64,000 nucleotides of DNA from Candidatus Rifleibacteriota bacterium (GCA_015233565.1 JADFXM010000006.1:62001-126000), one strand, 5' to 3'; shown: positions 1 through 10,743, counted from the stretch's first letter. The notes: generated by a model from the sequence alone, not told the origin. Program-made: numbers and translations.

Positions 1-2199
1 GGCGAAAAAATAGTTGCTATTGCTGGGGTGGGGAACAAACTTGAGCTATATTCTCAAAACGATGTCAGAAAATTTATCATTCTCATGGACAGTATGTGGA
101 GAGTGTTTAAAAACATTGAATTTGAGGAAAACCTAAAAAAATCACATGATGATCTTGAGCAACGTGTTTCCCAGAGGACAAATGAACTTCAGGAAGCAAA
201 TGTTAAATTAGAAAATGCTCTATTAAGTGCGTATGAACTGACAGTTAAAGCTGAAAGCGCAAATGTGGCAAAAAGTGAATTTTTGGCAAATATGAGCCAT
301 GAAATCCGAACTCCGATGAACGGAGTAATCGGAATGATCGGAATACTCCTGGACATGCCTTTAACGTTGGAACAGCGCCGGTATGCAGAAATTGTCCGTT
401 CCAGTGGTGAAACTTTATTAGCATTGATCAATGATATTTTGGATTTTTCCAAAATTGAAGCGAGAAAACTTGATTTGGAAATGCTCGACTTCGATCTTCG
501 AAGCGCGCTTGAAGATTCGGCGGAGCTACTTTCAATAAAAGCCAGTGAAAAAGGACTTGAATTGATCTGCATTGTTGACCCCGAAATTCCCTCATTGATT
601 AGAGGTGACCCCGGACGGTTGCGGCAGATTATCCTCAACCTCACCGGCAATGCGATCAAATTTACCCCTCAAGGGGAGGTTGTAATTCGCCTCACCCTTT
701 TGGAAGAAGACAAAAAACAGGTAAAGATTAACTTTTCCATAACCGACACCGGAATTGGAATTCCCCAAAATCGAATAAATGCTCTTTTTAAACCGTTCAC
801 TCAGGTAGATGCAACTACCACCCGCAAATATGGCGGCACTGGGTTAGGTCTGGCAATCTCCAAACAGTTGGTTGAGTTGATGAAAGGGGAAATAGGAGTA
901 GAGAGCCGAGAAAATCAGGGTTCCAAATTCTGGTTTACCGCTGTCTTTGAAAAACAGGACGAGTCGCAATTCGACACCTATGAAAAGTTGGAGGATGTTA
1001 GAGGAGCTAAAGTTTTAGTGGTTGACGACAATAGCACAAATCGCCTGTTACTGAAGTTATTGTTAAAAAACTGGGGATGCCGTTTTGAAGAAGCCCCCGA
1101 AGCTGCTTCAGCTTTAGAGTTGCTTGATCAAGCCGTAGAGGCCGAAGATCCATTTCAGATCGCCATACTTGACATGCAAATGCCTAACATGGACGGAATG
1201 GAACTTGGAAAACGAATCAAAGGAAATACCAAAATTGCATCTACAGCTTTAATAATGATGACTTCTCTTGGCATGCGCGGAGAAGTTGGAATTCTCGAAG
1301 AGATCGGTTTTGCTGGATATTTTTCCAAACCGGTACGACAAGCTCAACTCAGGGATTGCATGAAAATTGTCCTGGGTCGTGGGAAACAGCAAGACAAGGC
1401 TACCGAAAGTCATATCATTACGAGACACACAATTACTGAGTCAATTAAAAGAGGCGTTAAAATCCTGATTGCGGAAGACAATGCAGTAAATCAGCAAGTT
1501 GCCATAGCAATTCTGAAAAAACTCGGTTATCGCGCAGATGCTGTTTCGAACGGGAAAGAAGCTATTAAGGCACTGGAAAACATTCCTTATGATATCGTAT
1601 TCATGGATTGTCAAATGCCTGAAATGGACGGTTTCGAAGCAACATTGTTCATCCGTGCAAAAGATTCAAAAGTAATAAATCAACATGTTCCAGTAATTGC
1701 AATGACAGCAAATGCTATGAAGGGTGACAAAGAAAAGTGCCTAGAAGCCGGGATGGATGATTATCTGTCAAAACCGGTTCGCCCGAATGAAATTTCTTCA
1801 ATCCTTGAAAAATGGTTAGCCAATTTGAAAGAGGATCACACTCGAAAGCCTATTGCTAAATTAGGCCCTGAATTGAAAGTATTCAATCGCGAGGCATTGC
1901 TGGAAAGAATGATGGGCGACGAAAGTCTATTGCTTGAAATCGTAGCTGAATATTCCAAGGGGCTTCCGATAAGATTGAACACCTTGAAAAAAGCGGTGGA
2001 ATTAGGAAACAATGAATTGACCGAGCGGGAAGCACACTCTTTGAAAGGTTCCAGTGCAAATGTTGGAGCAGAATTAATACAGGTTGTCGCCTTCGGAATG
2101 GAGCAACTGGCTATGCTTGAAAAGATCGAGGAAATTCCACCACTGTTTTCAGAACTTGAGAAACAAATCAATAATTTTAAGAAAACCGTAAGCTTCTAG
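1..2199 (+). CDS. Hybrid sensor histidine kinase / response regulator (5' end outside window)
   Basis: The frame is open from base 1, so the true start lies upstream. The first residues ([26 protein letters not shown]) resemble the end of a GAF sensor domain. Counting from base 1, a coiled linker runs to about residue 90. Then come a HisKA domain ([12 protein letters not shown], phospho-His about residue 100), a HATPase_c domain ([20 protein letters not shown]), and a first receiver ([11 protein letters not shown], Asp about 391). A second receiver ([10 protein letters not shown], Asp about 536) and a C-terminal Hpt domain ([14 protein letters not shown], His about 679) follow. This is the BarA/ArcB-like phosphorelay layout, likely signalling from the cytoplasm or inner membrane to an unlinked regulator. 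The signal is unknown. All phospho-acceptor residues are intact. Confidence 0.93.
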   Translation, partial: GEKIVAIAGVGNKLELYSQNDVRKFIILMDSMWRVFKNIEFEENLKKSHDDLEQRVSQRTNELQEANVKLENALLSAYELTVKAESANVAKSEFLANMSHEIRTPMNGVIGMIGILLDMPLTLEQRRYAEIVRSSGETLLALINDILDFSKIEARKLDLEMLDFDLRSALEDSAELLSIKASEKGLELICIVDPEIPSLIRGDPGRLRQIILNLTGNAIKFTPQGEVVIRLTLLEEDKKQVKINFSITDTGIGIPQNRINALFKPFTQVDATTTRKYGGTGLGLAISKQLVELMKGEIGVESRENQGSKFWFTAVFEKQDESQFDTYEKLEDVRGAKVLVVDDNSTNRLLLKLLLKNWGCRFEEAPEAASALELLDQAVEAEDPFQIAILDMQMPNMDGMELGKRIKGNTKIASTALIMMTSLGMRGEVGILEEIGFAGYFSKPVRQAQLRDCMKIVLGRGKQQDKATESHIITRHTITESIKRGVKILIAEDNAVNQQVAIAILKKLGYRADAVSNGKEAIKALENIPYDIVFMDCQMPEMDGFEATLFIRAKDSKVINQHVPVIAMTANAMKGDKEKCLEAGMDDYLSKPVRPNEISSILEKWLANLKEDHTRKPIAKLGPELKVFNREALLERMMGDESLLLEIVAEYSKGLPIRLNTLKKAVELGNNELTEREAHSLKGSSANVGAELIQVVAFGMEQLAMLEKIEEIPPLFSELEKQINNFKKTVSF

Positions 2200-2244
2200 G
2201 GACGTCTACTACCACCCAAAAAAAGTTTTTAAGAGAAACAATTG

Positions 2245-2595
2245 CTATTTCTTTCCTTCTTGGGTGGCTTCAACAGCCTGTTTTGCAAGGAAATCAATGT
2301 ATTCACGAATATAAGCTTCCTGTTGGAATCCCAAAAGGGCTTCAATGATCTCGCCTTCCCCGAAAAAAATCAGTTCGGGTAAAGTCTTAACGTTGTATCG
2401 ATCGCATAATGCATCTGCTTTATCTGCATCAACCGAAATAAATCTAATTTTTTCTGAATATTCAGAGCTCAATTTTTCAACTATCGAAAACTGTCTTTCA
2501 GAAGGCCTACACCAGCCAGCATAAAAAAAAGATAGGACTATTTTGTGTTCCTTGATATTCCGTGTAAAATCATCGATTGTTTCAATTGCTTCCAT
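2245..2595 (-). CDS. Thioredoxin-fold protein with a CxxS active site
   Basis: This 116-aa protein is close to thioredoxin length, with no signal peptide, so it is probably cytoplasmic. It keeps the fold landmarks: a FFYAGWC strand/active-site segment near residue 28, FISVDADKAD, and the cis-Pro loop (KTLPELIFFGEG). The active site reads WCRPS instead of WCGPC, so the resolving cysteine is replaced by serine. Monothiol CxxS thioredoxins cannot perform the ordinary dithiol reductase cycle. Known ones act in mixed-disulphide trapping, disulphide isomerisation or glutathione-linked chemistry. It lies convergent with the upstream kinase gene and divergent from the methionine genes. The assignment to the superfamily is firm; the role is open. 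Confidence 0.85.
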   Translation of the reverse strand: MEAIETIDDFTRNIKEHKIVLSFFYAGWCRPSERQFSIVEKLSSEYSEKIRFISVDADKADALCDRYNVKTLPELIFFGEGEIIEALLGFQQEAYIREYIDFLAKQAVEATQEGKK

Positions 2596-3027
2596 TTTTC
2601 ACCCAGCTTAATAATTTAGATTTGCAAGGTATCATCTCGATAATTGGTTATTAACAACAAGACTGCATCGACCGGCTCAACACGAGTTTTCCGACAAAAA
2701 AAACGAGTTTTGAAAACTTCATCCGAACCTTTAAGCCGTATTTGACCTGTGGTTCGATAACATCAATGGATGATATTATTTTTTCAATGATTTTTCCACC
2801 CAAGTTTCAGGAATTTTCGCTCAATATAGAAATTGTTTTGATAATTGTTTTGTAGAGGCATTTTCGAAAATCTAAATTCAATTTTACTCCACTTAATTTT
2901 ATTGTTGCCGTGCAAATTTGCTAGCAAATTCAACTATAATTCCTGCACAAATTTTTTCCACTTGACAGTAGCTAATATTTTTATGATCATAGCTCACTTC
3001 AATTTTCCGATAGAATGGAGTTTAATT

Positions 3028-4878
3028 ATGAACTCTGATTTCAGAAATTTTTCAGAAAAAAACATAGTTGTATTTGATGGCGCAATGGGAACGATGCTCT
3101 ATGCCAACGGCGTATACATTAACAAATGCTATGAAGAACTGAATCTTTCAAACCCTACTCTGGTTAAAGACATTCATCAATCCTTTATTTCTCATGGGGC
3201 AATGGTGATTGAAACCAATACCTTTGGAGCAAATAAATACAAGCTATTCCAGTTTGGAATTGCCGATAAGGTAGAAGAAATCAATCGCATGGGCGTACGA
3301 ATAGCAAAGGAAATAGCCCAGGGAAAAGCATTTGTGGCAGGATCAATCGGACCCTTGGGAATCAGGCTCGAACCCTGGGGAAAAACATCCGTCCAGGAAG
3401 CAGAAGAAGCTTTTTTACAACAGGCAAAAACACTTATTGACGAAGGGGTCGATTTGATAATTCTTGAAACCTTTTATGATCTTAATGAAATTCATCAAGC
3501 AATAAAAGCTGTTAAGAAGTTAACCAATAAACCTGTTATAGCTTCAATGACAATAAATGAAGATGGGAACGCTCTTTACGGAACAACTCCCGACGTTTTT
3601 ACAGCAAAGATAGATGAATGGGAAGCAGATATAATCGGACTCAATTGTTCAGTGGGTCCAAAGACAATGTATGATGCCGTGGAAAGGATGCGTGGGGTTT
3701 CAAAAAAGAAATTTATTGTCCAACCAAATGCAGGACTTCCCCGAATTGTTGATGGACGAACTATATATCTTTGTAATCCTGAGTATTTTGGAGAGTATGC
3801 AAAAAGATTTATTCAACTTGGAATAAGGATGATTGGAGGTTGCTGTGGAACGACTCCCGAACACATAAAATGGGTAAAAAATGCTGCACGAGCCTTTGAC
3901 CCTGGCATTTCCAAAGTTGAAGAAATAACTTTGGATGAATCAAGAACTGAAATCCATGCTCCACCAAACGTAAAAGTAATTGAGAAAGAAAGTAAATCCG
4001 TTTTTGCGAGAAGGTTGTTCGCAGAAAAAGCTTTCGTAGTAAGTTGTGAATTAACCCCACCTAAGGGTTGTGATCCAAGCAAAATTATCGAAACTGCCAG
4101 GGAACTAAAAGGTGCTGGTATCGATGCCATCAATATTCCCGATGGGCCACGAGCTTCGGCAAGGATGAGCCCAATGGCACTTGCCATTCTCATTGAAAAC
4201 CAGGTTAGAATTGAAACCGTTTTGCATTATTGCTGTCGGGATCGAAATATTCTTGGAATTCAATCGGATTTGCTTGGCGCCTACGCTGTAGGTTTACGCA
4301 ACATTCTTTGTATTACTGGAGATCCCCCCAAAGTGGGGAATTATCCTGAAGCAACCGCAGTTTTTGACATCGATTCAATAGGTTTAACCAATGTAGTCAA
4401 GCGCTTAAATCATGGCTTAGACCTCGGTGGAAATCCGATTGGAAAACCCACTGGATTATGCATAGGCGTTGGAGCAAATCCAGGTGCAATAGATCTTGAT
4501 CTTGAAATCCGACGTTTTGAATGGAAAGTCAAAGCCGGGGCTGAATTTGCGATTACTCAACCGGTTTTCGACGGAGCCCTACTGGAAAAATTCCTTCAGA
4601 AAATAGCACATATTCGAATACCGATCCTTGCTGGAATTTGGCCTCTTACAAGCCTTAAAAATGCTGAATTTATGAACAACGAAGTTCCTGGAGCAAGCGT
4701 TCCTGCAGAAATAATGCAGCGAATGCGATCTCAAACTTCCATAGAAGGACAACAAAAAGAGGGAATAGCAATTGCCCGGGAAGCGCTTAAAAGCATCAAA
4801 CCAATGGTTGAAGGAATTCAATTGAGCGTTCCATTCGGACGAGCGGAAACTGTCTTAAAAGTCCTGGAAGCATTATAA
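3028..4878 (+). CDS. Bifunctional homocysteine S-methyltransferase / 5,10-methylenetetrahydrofolate reductase
   Basis: This is a 616-aa two-domain enzyme like Bacillus YitJ. Residues 1-290 form a homocysteine S-methyltransferase barrel with the three zinc-binding cysteines in GLNCSVGP (C207) and GGCCGTTP (C272, C273). Residues of about 325-616 form an MTHFR domain (SCELTPPKG, INIPDGPRASARMS, CITGDPPK, ITQPVFD). It would make 5-methyl-THF and could transfer methyl groups to homocysteine, feeding MetH 42 bp downstream in the same direction. The ATG at 3028 is chosen because GGAG lies 7 bases upstream. The open frame extends farther upstream, but that part looks like AT-rich leader. A TTGACA box at 2962 may be a -35 element, but no well-spaced -10 is evident. 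No SAM or cobalamin riboswitch was recognised. Confidence 0.93.
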   Translation: MNSDFRNFSEKNIVVFDGAMGTMLYANGVYINKCYEELNLSNPTLVKDIHQSFISHGAMVIETNTFGANKYKLFQFGIADKVEEINRMGVRIAKEIAQGKAFVAGSIGPLGIRLEPWGKTSVQEAEEAFLQQAKTLIDEGVDLIILETFYDLNEIHQAIKAVKKLTNKPVIASMTINEDGNALYGTTPDVFTAKIDEWEADIIGLNCSVGPKTMYDAVERMRGVSKKKFIVQPNAGLPRIVDGRTIYLCNPEYFGEYAKRFIQLGIRMIGGCCGTTPEHIKWVKNAARAFDPGISKVEEITLDESRTEIHAPPNVKVIEKESKSVFARRLFAEKAFVVSCELTPPKGCDPSKIIETARELKGAGIDAINIPDGPRASARMSPMALAILIENQVRIETVLHYCCRDRNILGIQSDLLGAYAVGLRNILCITGDPPKVGNYPEATAVFDIDSIGLTNVVKRLNHGLDLGGNPIGKPTGLCIGVGANPGAIDLDLEIRRFEWKVKAGAEFAITQPVFDGALLEKFLQKIAHIRIPILAGIWPLTSLKNAEFMNNEVPGASVPAEIMQRMRSQTSIEGQQKEGIAIAREALKSIKPMVEGIQLSVPFGRAETVLKVLEAL

Positions 4879-4920
4879 TATGATGCAGGTCCTGCAAGAA
4901 TTTCTTACTGGAGTAAAAAC

Positions 4921-7900
4921 ATGTCTTCTGTAAAAAATTTTATTAACGATATCTCTGAGAAAATCCTTGTTTTCGACGGATCAATGGGAGTTACACTTCA
5001 AGCCCAGGGTTTGTCCTCTGATGATTTTGGCGGAAAAGATGGTTGCAATGAAGCACTCAATCTTTTTTCTCCACAGGCTGTAAGAAAAGTGCACTATGAC
5101 TTTTTAAGAGCAGGTTGCAGGGCAGTTGAAACAAATACTTTCAGCGCTACCAGGATTGTCCTTGCCGAGTATGGGCTTGAGGAAAAAGTTGGGGAAATCA
5201 ACAGAAAAGCAGTTCAAATTGCCCGGGAGGCCATCGAACAAGTCGGTGGTAAAGGTCCCTACTACATTACCGGATCCCTCGGACCCACCTCAAAACTCCC
5301 TACGCTTGGTCAAATCAGCTTCGATGATATGTCGAAAGCATACGAAGAACAGGTGGAAGCCCTCTTGAAAGCAGAAGCAGATATTTTGCTGGTGGAAACC
5401 TGCCAGGATATACTTCAAACTAAGGCCGCGCTATATGCAATTTCCAGAGTTTTCAAAAAAATGGGAATTCTGAAACCGGTTATGGTTTCAGTCACGGTCG
5501 AACCAACCGGGACCATGCTACTTGGCACCGATATTGGCGCAGTGGCAACAATAATTGAACCTTTCGATTTTGTCCTCTCGCTTGGAATCAATTGTGCCAC
5601 CGGCCCCCTTGAGATGATCAGGCACGTGAACGACCTTTCTCGTTTCTGGCCGCGGTTCATTTCGGTAATGCCAAATGCCGGCCTTCCTGAAAACGTTAAC
5701 GGCAAAGCCTTTTACAAGCTTACTCCAGGTGAACTTGCTGAATTTCAAAAGAAATTTGTCACTGAGGCGGGAGTAAACATTGTCGGCGGCTGCTGCGGAA
5801 CCACTCCCGCCCATCTGGAAGCAGTTGCAAATGCTGTGAAAAATATTCGACCTCTCACTCGAAATCCCGAAAGTAGAAAATGTGCTGCAAGTCTTTATCA
5901 GGCGGTATCGCTAACCCAAGAACCACCTCCATGCCTGATCGGTGAAAGAACTAATGCCAATGGTTCAAGACAATTCAGAGACCTTCTATTGAAAGATGAT
6001 TGGGATGGTATGGTGGCAATCGCCCGTGAACAAGCAAAAGGCGGAGCACACTTATTGGACGTATGTACAGCATTTGTGGGTCGGGATGAAAACCGGGACA
6101 TGGAAAAGCTCATCCCGATGTTAACAACGCAAGTCAAGATTCCTCTGGTCATTGATTCAACTGAACCTTCGGTTATCGAAACTATTTTAAAACGTTATCC
6201 GGGGCTATGCATAATTAACTCAGTCAATCTCGAAGATGGTGGGAAAAAAGCCCGACAAGTGGCAAAACTGATAAAGGACTTCGGAGCCCTTCTGATCTGC
6301 TTGTCAATAGATGAATCCGGAATGGCAAAAACATTGGAAAGAAAACTCTCGATTGCGCAAAGGCTGTTCGATTTGTTAACCAAAGAGTGCGGCCTTCGGG
6401 CAAAGGATCTAATTTTTGACCCCCTGACCTTCACTCTTGCCAGTGGAGAAGCTGAGCTCCGATCATCAACAATTGAAACGCTCAATGCAATTGAAGCACT
6501 TAGGAAAAATTTTCCAGAAAGTTCAGTAATACTAGGCTTAAGCAATGTTTCCTTTGGACTAAAACCTGAAGCTAGAGAAGTTTTAAACAGCATTTTCCTG
6601 GGAGAAGCCGTCAAAAAAGGTCTAACACTCGCAATTGTGAACCCTTCAGGAATACTTCCCATCTTTAAAATCCCTCCCGAGAAAAGAAATCTCGCATTGA
6701 ATTTAATTTATAATGAGACTAATTCAGAGCTTAAGTTATCTGAATTCATGAAAGGATTCTCGGACAACATAATCAGCTCCCGAATAGATATCAGTAAGCT
6801 TTCCCCTGAAGAAACTCTCGAAAGAAAAATAATTGATGGAGATCGAAGTGAGCTTCCAAGCCTAGTTGAAAGAATAAGAGAGAACAGGTCTCCAATTGCA
6901 ATTGTTAATGAAATTCTCATTCCAGCAATGAAAAAAGTTGGAGAACTATTCGGAAAAGGTGAAATCCAACTCCCATTTGTGCTTCAATCAGCGGAAGTAA
7001 TGAAAGCAGCTGTTGGAATACTTGAACCCTACATGGAAAAACACTCCGCCTCCAGTGATAAAAAAATCATTTTAGCCACAGTTCAAGGTGATGTCCATGA
7101 TATAGGTAAAAATCTTGTTTCCATACTCCTGACGAACAATGGATTCGAAGTAATCGACCTTGGAATTAAAATTGATATTGATACAATGATCCGAGCGTGT
7201 CGTGAAAACAACTGTGATGTAATTGGAATGAGCGGCCTTTTGGTACGTTCAACGCAAATTATGAAAGAAAATCTCGAGGAATTAAACCGGAGAGGTTTGA
7301 AACCCACAGTCATTCTTGGTGGAGCTGCTCTTACCAAGCCTTTTGTAGAAAACGACCTGGCAGCAATATATAAAGGAAAAGTTTTTTATGCTCCGGATGC
7401 TTTTTCCGGACTTCAAATTCTTAGTGAATTTAAAGAAAACCCCAAGAATTCATCTTCCAGTCCGGCATCATCACTGGAATGCTGTGGTTTAAACTCTAAA
7501 ACAAATGAAAAGGAAGAGATCCTCGATTGCCAAGATATTCCGAATCCACCATATTTTGGAAGTAGGACTTTTGAAATCGACTCCAAGGAATTATTCTCGC
7601 TAATTGACCGGGAAACTCTATTTAAATTCCGCTGGCAATACAGAAAAGGGAAGCTCGACGAAAAATCCTGGAACAAATTAATTTCAGAAGAAGTCGAACC
7701 CTGCTTGCAACGTTTACTTAAGGAAACTGATGAAAAAAGGATTTTTCAACCTAAAATATCAGTTGGCTATTTTAAATGCCGCTCTGAAAGCGACAAAATT
7801 TGCCTGAACCCAAGTCAAGGTTCGAAAATCGAATGGACATTTCCAAGAGGGAAAAAAGCTCCAAAACTTTGTATCAGTGATTTCTTCTCAAGCAAAAAAG

Positions 7901-8283
7901 ATGACATGATCGCCATCTGGTCGGGGACTATCGGAAAACATGCGCTCGATGAGGCCAAAAAGTTATATAATTTGGGAAAATATCGGGAATACCTACATTT
8001 ATACGGACTTTCAATGGAATTTTCTGAAGCGTGCGCTGAATGGGCAGAACAGAAAATAGCTGATGACCTTGGTTTTCGAAAAATCAATGGAAAGCGACGG
8101 GGGATAAGATTTTCTTTTGGCTACCCCTCATGCCCTGATCTCTCACAGCAAAAATCCCTTCTTGAATTATTAAATGGTACAAAAACAGGGATTTCCCTGA
8201 CCGAAATTTGGGAAATGGTTCCTGAAGCTTCAGTTACGGGTATTTTCATTCACCATCCACAAGCCAAATATTTTGTTCCATAA
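4921..8283 (+). CDS. metH: Cobalamin-dependent methionine synthase
   Basis: This 1120-aa protein has all four MetH modules. The homocysteine-binding barrel has zinc ligands C225 (GINCATGP) and C291/C292 (GGCCGTTP). The pterin-binding domain starts at about residue 340 with LIGERTNANGSRQF. The B12 cap and Rossmann domain carry the lower-ligand motif DVHDIGKN (H726). A divergent reactivation domain fills about residues 885-1120. The AdoMet-binding motif reads FSFGYPSCPD, where the family usually has RPAPGYPACPDH, so it is diverged but recognisable. It transfers methyl from 5-methyl-THF to homocysteine via methylcobalamin in the cytoplasm. GGAG precedes the ATG by 7 bases. It is about 100 residues shorter than E. 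coli MetH, mostly in linkers and the C-terminal domain. Confidence 0.96.
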   Translation: MSSVKNFINDISEKILVFDGSMGVTLQAQGLSSDDFGGKDGCNEALNLFSPQAVRKVHYDFLRAGCRAVETNTFSATRIVLAEYGLEEKVGEINRKAVQIAREAIEQVGGKGPYYITGSLGPTSKLPTLGQISFDDMSKAYEEQVEALLKAEADILLVETCQDILQTKAALYAISRVFKKMGILKPVMVSVTVEPTGTMLLGTDIGAVATIIEPFDFVLSLGINCATGPLEMIRHVNDLSRFWPRFISVMPNAGLPENVNGKAFYKLTPGELAEFQKKFVTEAGVNIVGGCCGTTPAHLEAVANAVKNIRPLTRNPESRKCAASLYQAVSLTQEPPPCLIGERTNANGSRQFRDLLLKDDWDGMVAIAREQAKGGAHLLDVCTAFVGRDENRDMEKLIPMLTTQVKIPLVIDSTEPSVIETILKRYPGLCIINSVNLEDGGKKARQVAKLIKDFGALLICLSIDESGMAKTLERKLSIAQRLFDLLTKECGLRAKDLIFDPLTFTLASGEAELRSSTIETLNAIEALRKNFPESSVILGLSNVSFGLKPEAREVLNSIFLGEAVKKGLTLAIVNPSGILPIFKIPPEKRNLALNLIYNETNSELKLSEFMKGFSDNIISSRIDISKLSPEETLERKIIDGDRSELPSLVERIRENRSPIAIVNEILIPAMKKVGELFGKGEIQLPFVLQSAEVMKAAVGILEPYMEKHSASSDKKIILATVQGDVHDIGKNLVSILLTNNGFEVIDLGIKIDIDTMIRACRENNCDVIGMSGLLVRSTQIMKENLEELNRRGLKPTVILGGAALTKPFVENDLAAIYKGKVFYAPDAFSGLQILSEFKENPKNSSSSPASSLECCGLNSKTNEKEEILDCQDIPNPPYFGSRTFEIDSKELFSLIDRETLFKFRWQYRKGKLDEKSWNKLISEEVEPCLQRLLKETDEKRIFQPKISVGYFKCRSESDKICLNPSQGSKIEWTFPRGKKAPKLCISDFFSSKKDDMIAIWSGTIGKHALDEAKKLYNLGKYREYLHLYGLSMEFSEACAEWAEQKIADDLGFRKINGKRRGIRFSFGYPSCPDLSQQKSLLELLNGTKTGISLTEIWEMVPEASVTGIFIHHPQAKYFVP

Positions 8284-8377
8284 TAATTTTAAAGTCCCAC
8301 TTAACCTCTTTAAAACTTCACAGGTTGCTAATTACGACACGATTTGAAGAGAATCACTTTGAGGAGAGGCAAAAGTT

Positions 8378-9094
8378 TTATTCCAAAAAGTTTTTTATAT
8401 CAAAAAGCTTGGTAATCCTTTTTCCGGAAAAACCAGAAGAAAGATCTCCCGGGTCAAATAAGACTGCATCCATCCCAACATTATGTGCACCGGCAATATC
8501 GACATTTTCAAAATCCCCAATGAATAAAGCCTGCTTTGAAGACAAACCTGATTTTTCAAAAGCAAGTTCGAATATCTTATTTCCAGGCTTTTCACATCCC
8601 ACAATATGAGAATCAAGAATAAAATCGAAAAACTTTATCCAACCGGCCTGTTCTATCTGCTCTTTAACTCGGCCATCACTGTTTGAGATTATCCCTAAAA
8701 TGTAATTTTCACTTTTTAATTCTCCCAATAGTTCATCTGCAAACTCAGTCTTAAAAGACCAAAGATTTTCTTTTTGGTGGAAATCAGCCAATTGTTGGCA
8801 AAATTTCTCACAAAGCTTCTGTTCCGGCTTTATCGGTAAATTCAGACGGGAAATTATTTCAGAAAAATATACGGTCCACCACCCTTGAGGTAGAGTGCCA
8901 TTAGTTTTGATTAATTTGTCAACTTTGTCGGTTGTCTCATAGATTGAACGCATCCATTCATCCAATTTAGGCACTGAAGAAAAAATTGTTTGAAAAATTT
9001 CCCCCATTTTTATCGGATTTGGATAAAGAAGGGTTCCCCCTAAGTCGAAAAATACTCCAGAGTAATTTTTTTTATAGATTTTGGAAGATTTCAA
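8378..9094 (-). CDS. HAD-superfamily hydrolase
   Basis: This is a 238-aa subfamily I HAD hydrolase. Motif I is FFDLGGTLL near residue 16. The usual DxDxT has Gly at the second Asp position, a variant seen in many uncharacterised HAD proteins. Motif II is IISNSDGR, the motif III Lys is in GCEKPGNKIF, and motif IV is FIGDFENVDIAGA. A helical cap lies between motifs I and II. A TTG start at 9092-9094 is supported by AGGAG 7 bases upstream. It is convergent with metH and divergent from the next lipoprotein gene, with only 53 bp between their start codons. Substrate is unknown; loss of the general-acid Asp may mean weak or different phosphatase activity. Confidence 0.85.
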   Translation of the reverse strand: MKSSKIYKKNYSGVFFDLGGTLLYPNPIKMGEIFQTIFSSVPKLDEWMRSIYETTDKVDKLIKTNGTLPQGWWTVYFSEIISRLNLPIKPEQKLCEKFCQQLADFHQKENLWSFKTEFADELLGELKSENYILGIISNSDGRVKEQIEQAGWIKFFDFILDSHIVGCEKPGNKIFELAFEKSGLSSKQALFIGDFENVDIAGAHNVGMDAVLFDPGDLSSGFSGKRITKLFDIKNFLE

Positions 9095-9147
9095 ATATAA
9101 CTCCTTTCAAAATATTACTGAGTTCAATTTTACATCAGGAGATCAAA

Positions 9148-10743
9148 GTGAGACGAGAAAAAAATTTAGTTCTTATGCTTGCAATATTAATAGCATTTGC
9201 CGGCATTGGTTGCAGTCCAACTACTAAAACGGCCCAACCGGACGACACATCTTTTGCAGGTGGAGACAATGCTATTTTTAGAGCTTTGATATCTCCTGAT
9301 TGTGGAAAGCCACCGCTATTAAAAGCGAGTGAACAATTTTTCGCAAATAATCCGATTCTTTGGTTGCAAAGCACAGGTTCTGTTATGAAGTCAAAACGAG
9401 GCGATCTGATTTCATCAAGTTCTTTACCTTTAATCTGGAATGGGTGGCAATGGGACGGAGAATGGTATACAAACAACACCGCTGATGGACTATTTCAAAT
9501 CAGCGCGCAATTTTTGGATATTCATAACGAACAGATATCGCCTTTTTCAGGGCAAGAAGCCACGACAATCCATTTCTGTGTTTCTGGCCAATCAGCACTT
9601 TTTAAATCTGATGAGGACAACTTTACAACTAAATTTTCGATGGGAAACAGAATCACCCCAATAAGCGCAGAAAAAGACTTTCAGCCCATAGAGGGATTCA
9701 AACTAAATGGTTCATCTACTTTCACAATTGGTGAAAATTCCGTAATTTCGGGAATTCCCATCACTCAGGCTTTAACTTTTTCGATTATTTATGGTGGCTC
9801 TGCTTATTCCGACTATTTTTTTCGACCCTCCGATTCCGCTCTGCTTGGGAATGGTTTAATCTCAATTCAAATGGCTCAAAATACCTCATCCGTGAGGGTC
9901 GATTTTCGCTTTACCACGGATAATAAAATATCCATTTCAACACAGGGGTTCAGTAATTGGGGTTCCCAAGATTACCAAGGAATTGTAGACTATAACCAAT
10001 TTTCCCAAACTGCATCATCCTCCTCAGCAGTTGCAAGAACGATATTCCTTCCTGAAAATGGAGAAGTTTCAGCTTTATTAAAAGCCATGTTCAAAATGGG
10101 ACCTGTAAATCTACTGGTTGACCGTTTGCAGCAAAGTTCCCAAAAAATTTGGAGTGACTGGAAATTAAGAGATGATGGATGGTTTTATACTTCAACAAAC
10201 AGTTTCGAGCAATTCGCAGCCGGCAATCTTTTACTTTTTGCACAATTTGCCGTGGAAAATGCGACCCAATCAACTCCTGACGCAATGGCACAAACAAAAA
10301 GGGGGAAAGTTAAACTTTTTGCAGAATTTTCAGGAAAGATTGGAAGCGGCACAAATTTCGGGAATTTTGGACTTCAAATCGGAACAAAAGAAGAACCTTG
10401 TCAAATCCAACTCCAAGCTACAGGAGCCTATTTGATAGGAAAAACAACTGTTCTTTGCCCAGGAAACAATTTTGGAATCAACCTGGCAAACGTTAATTTC
10501 GTATTTTCGTATTTGGGAAATGATATAACGGGTCCAGAAAAAGGATTCTATTTCCCTTTTACCACTGGAGACAGTGGATTAGGAAAAACAGCTTGCCGGT
10601 TGTTTCACAATTCAATTGAAACACTCTTAATCATTTATGATTTTACCGGAGCAAATATAGGGTTTAGCTTTAAGCCCTACACACCGATTTCAGCACCAAA
10701 ATTTTTGCCTCAAAAGAGTTTATGGGCAAAACTTATGGGGTAA
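9148..10743 (+). CDS. Putative lipoprotein, unknown function, internally duplicated
   Basis: The GTG at 9148 has AGGAG six bases upstream and begins a signal peptide (LVLMLAILIAFAG) ending in GIGC. That is an acceptable though not ideal lipobox because Gly stands at -3. The mature protein is about 510 aa, rich in Ser, Thr, Phe and Gly. Two halves look related: LIWNGWQWDGEWYT..FQISAQF in the first and KIWSDWKLRDDGWFYT..LLLFAQF in the second. Each is followed by beta-rich sequence, suggesting two beta-sandwich repeats on the cell surface or in the periplasm. I recognise no family. Reading from an earlier start would add codons that overlap the divergent HAD gene, so the GTG is preferred. Confidence 0.8.
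   Translation: MRREKNLVLMLAILIAFAGIGCSPTTKTAQPDDTSFAGGDNAIFRALISPDCGKPPLLKASEQFFANNPILWLQSTGSVMKSKRGDLISSSSLPLIWNGWQWDGEWYTNNTADGLFQISAQFLDIHNEQISPFSGQEATTIHFCVSGQSALFKSDEDNFTTKFSMGNRITPISAEKDFQPIEGFKLNGSSTFTIGENSVISGIPITQALTFSIIYGGSAYSDYFFRPSDSALLGNGLISIQMAQNTSSVRVDFRFTTDNKISISTQGFSNWGSQDYQGIVDYNQFSQTASSSSAVARTIFLPENGEVSALLKAMFKMGPVNLLVDRLQQSSQKIWSDWKLRDDGWFYTSTNSFEQFAAGNLLLFAQFAVENATQSTPDAMAQTKRGKVKLFAEFSGKIGSGTNFGNFGLQIGTKEEPCQIQLQATGAYLIGKTTVLCPGNNFGINLANVNFVFSYLGNDITGPEKGFYFPFTTGDSGLGKTACRLFHNSIETLLIIYDFTGANIGFSFKPYTPISAPKFLPQKSLWAKLMG

Noticed and set aside
2600-3027. Possible riboswitch upstream of the methionine genes
   Set aside because: I could not identify SAM-I, SAM-II or cobalamin riboswitch core elements by eye; a covariance-model scan would decide.
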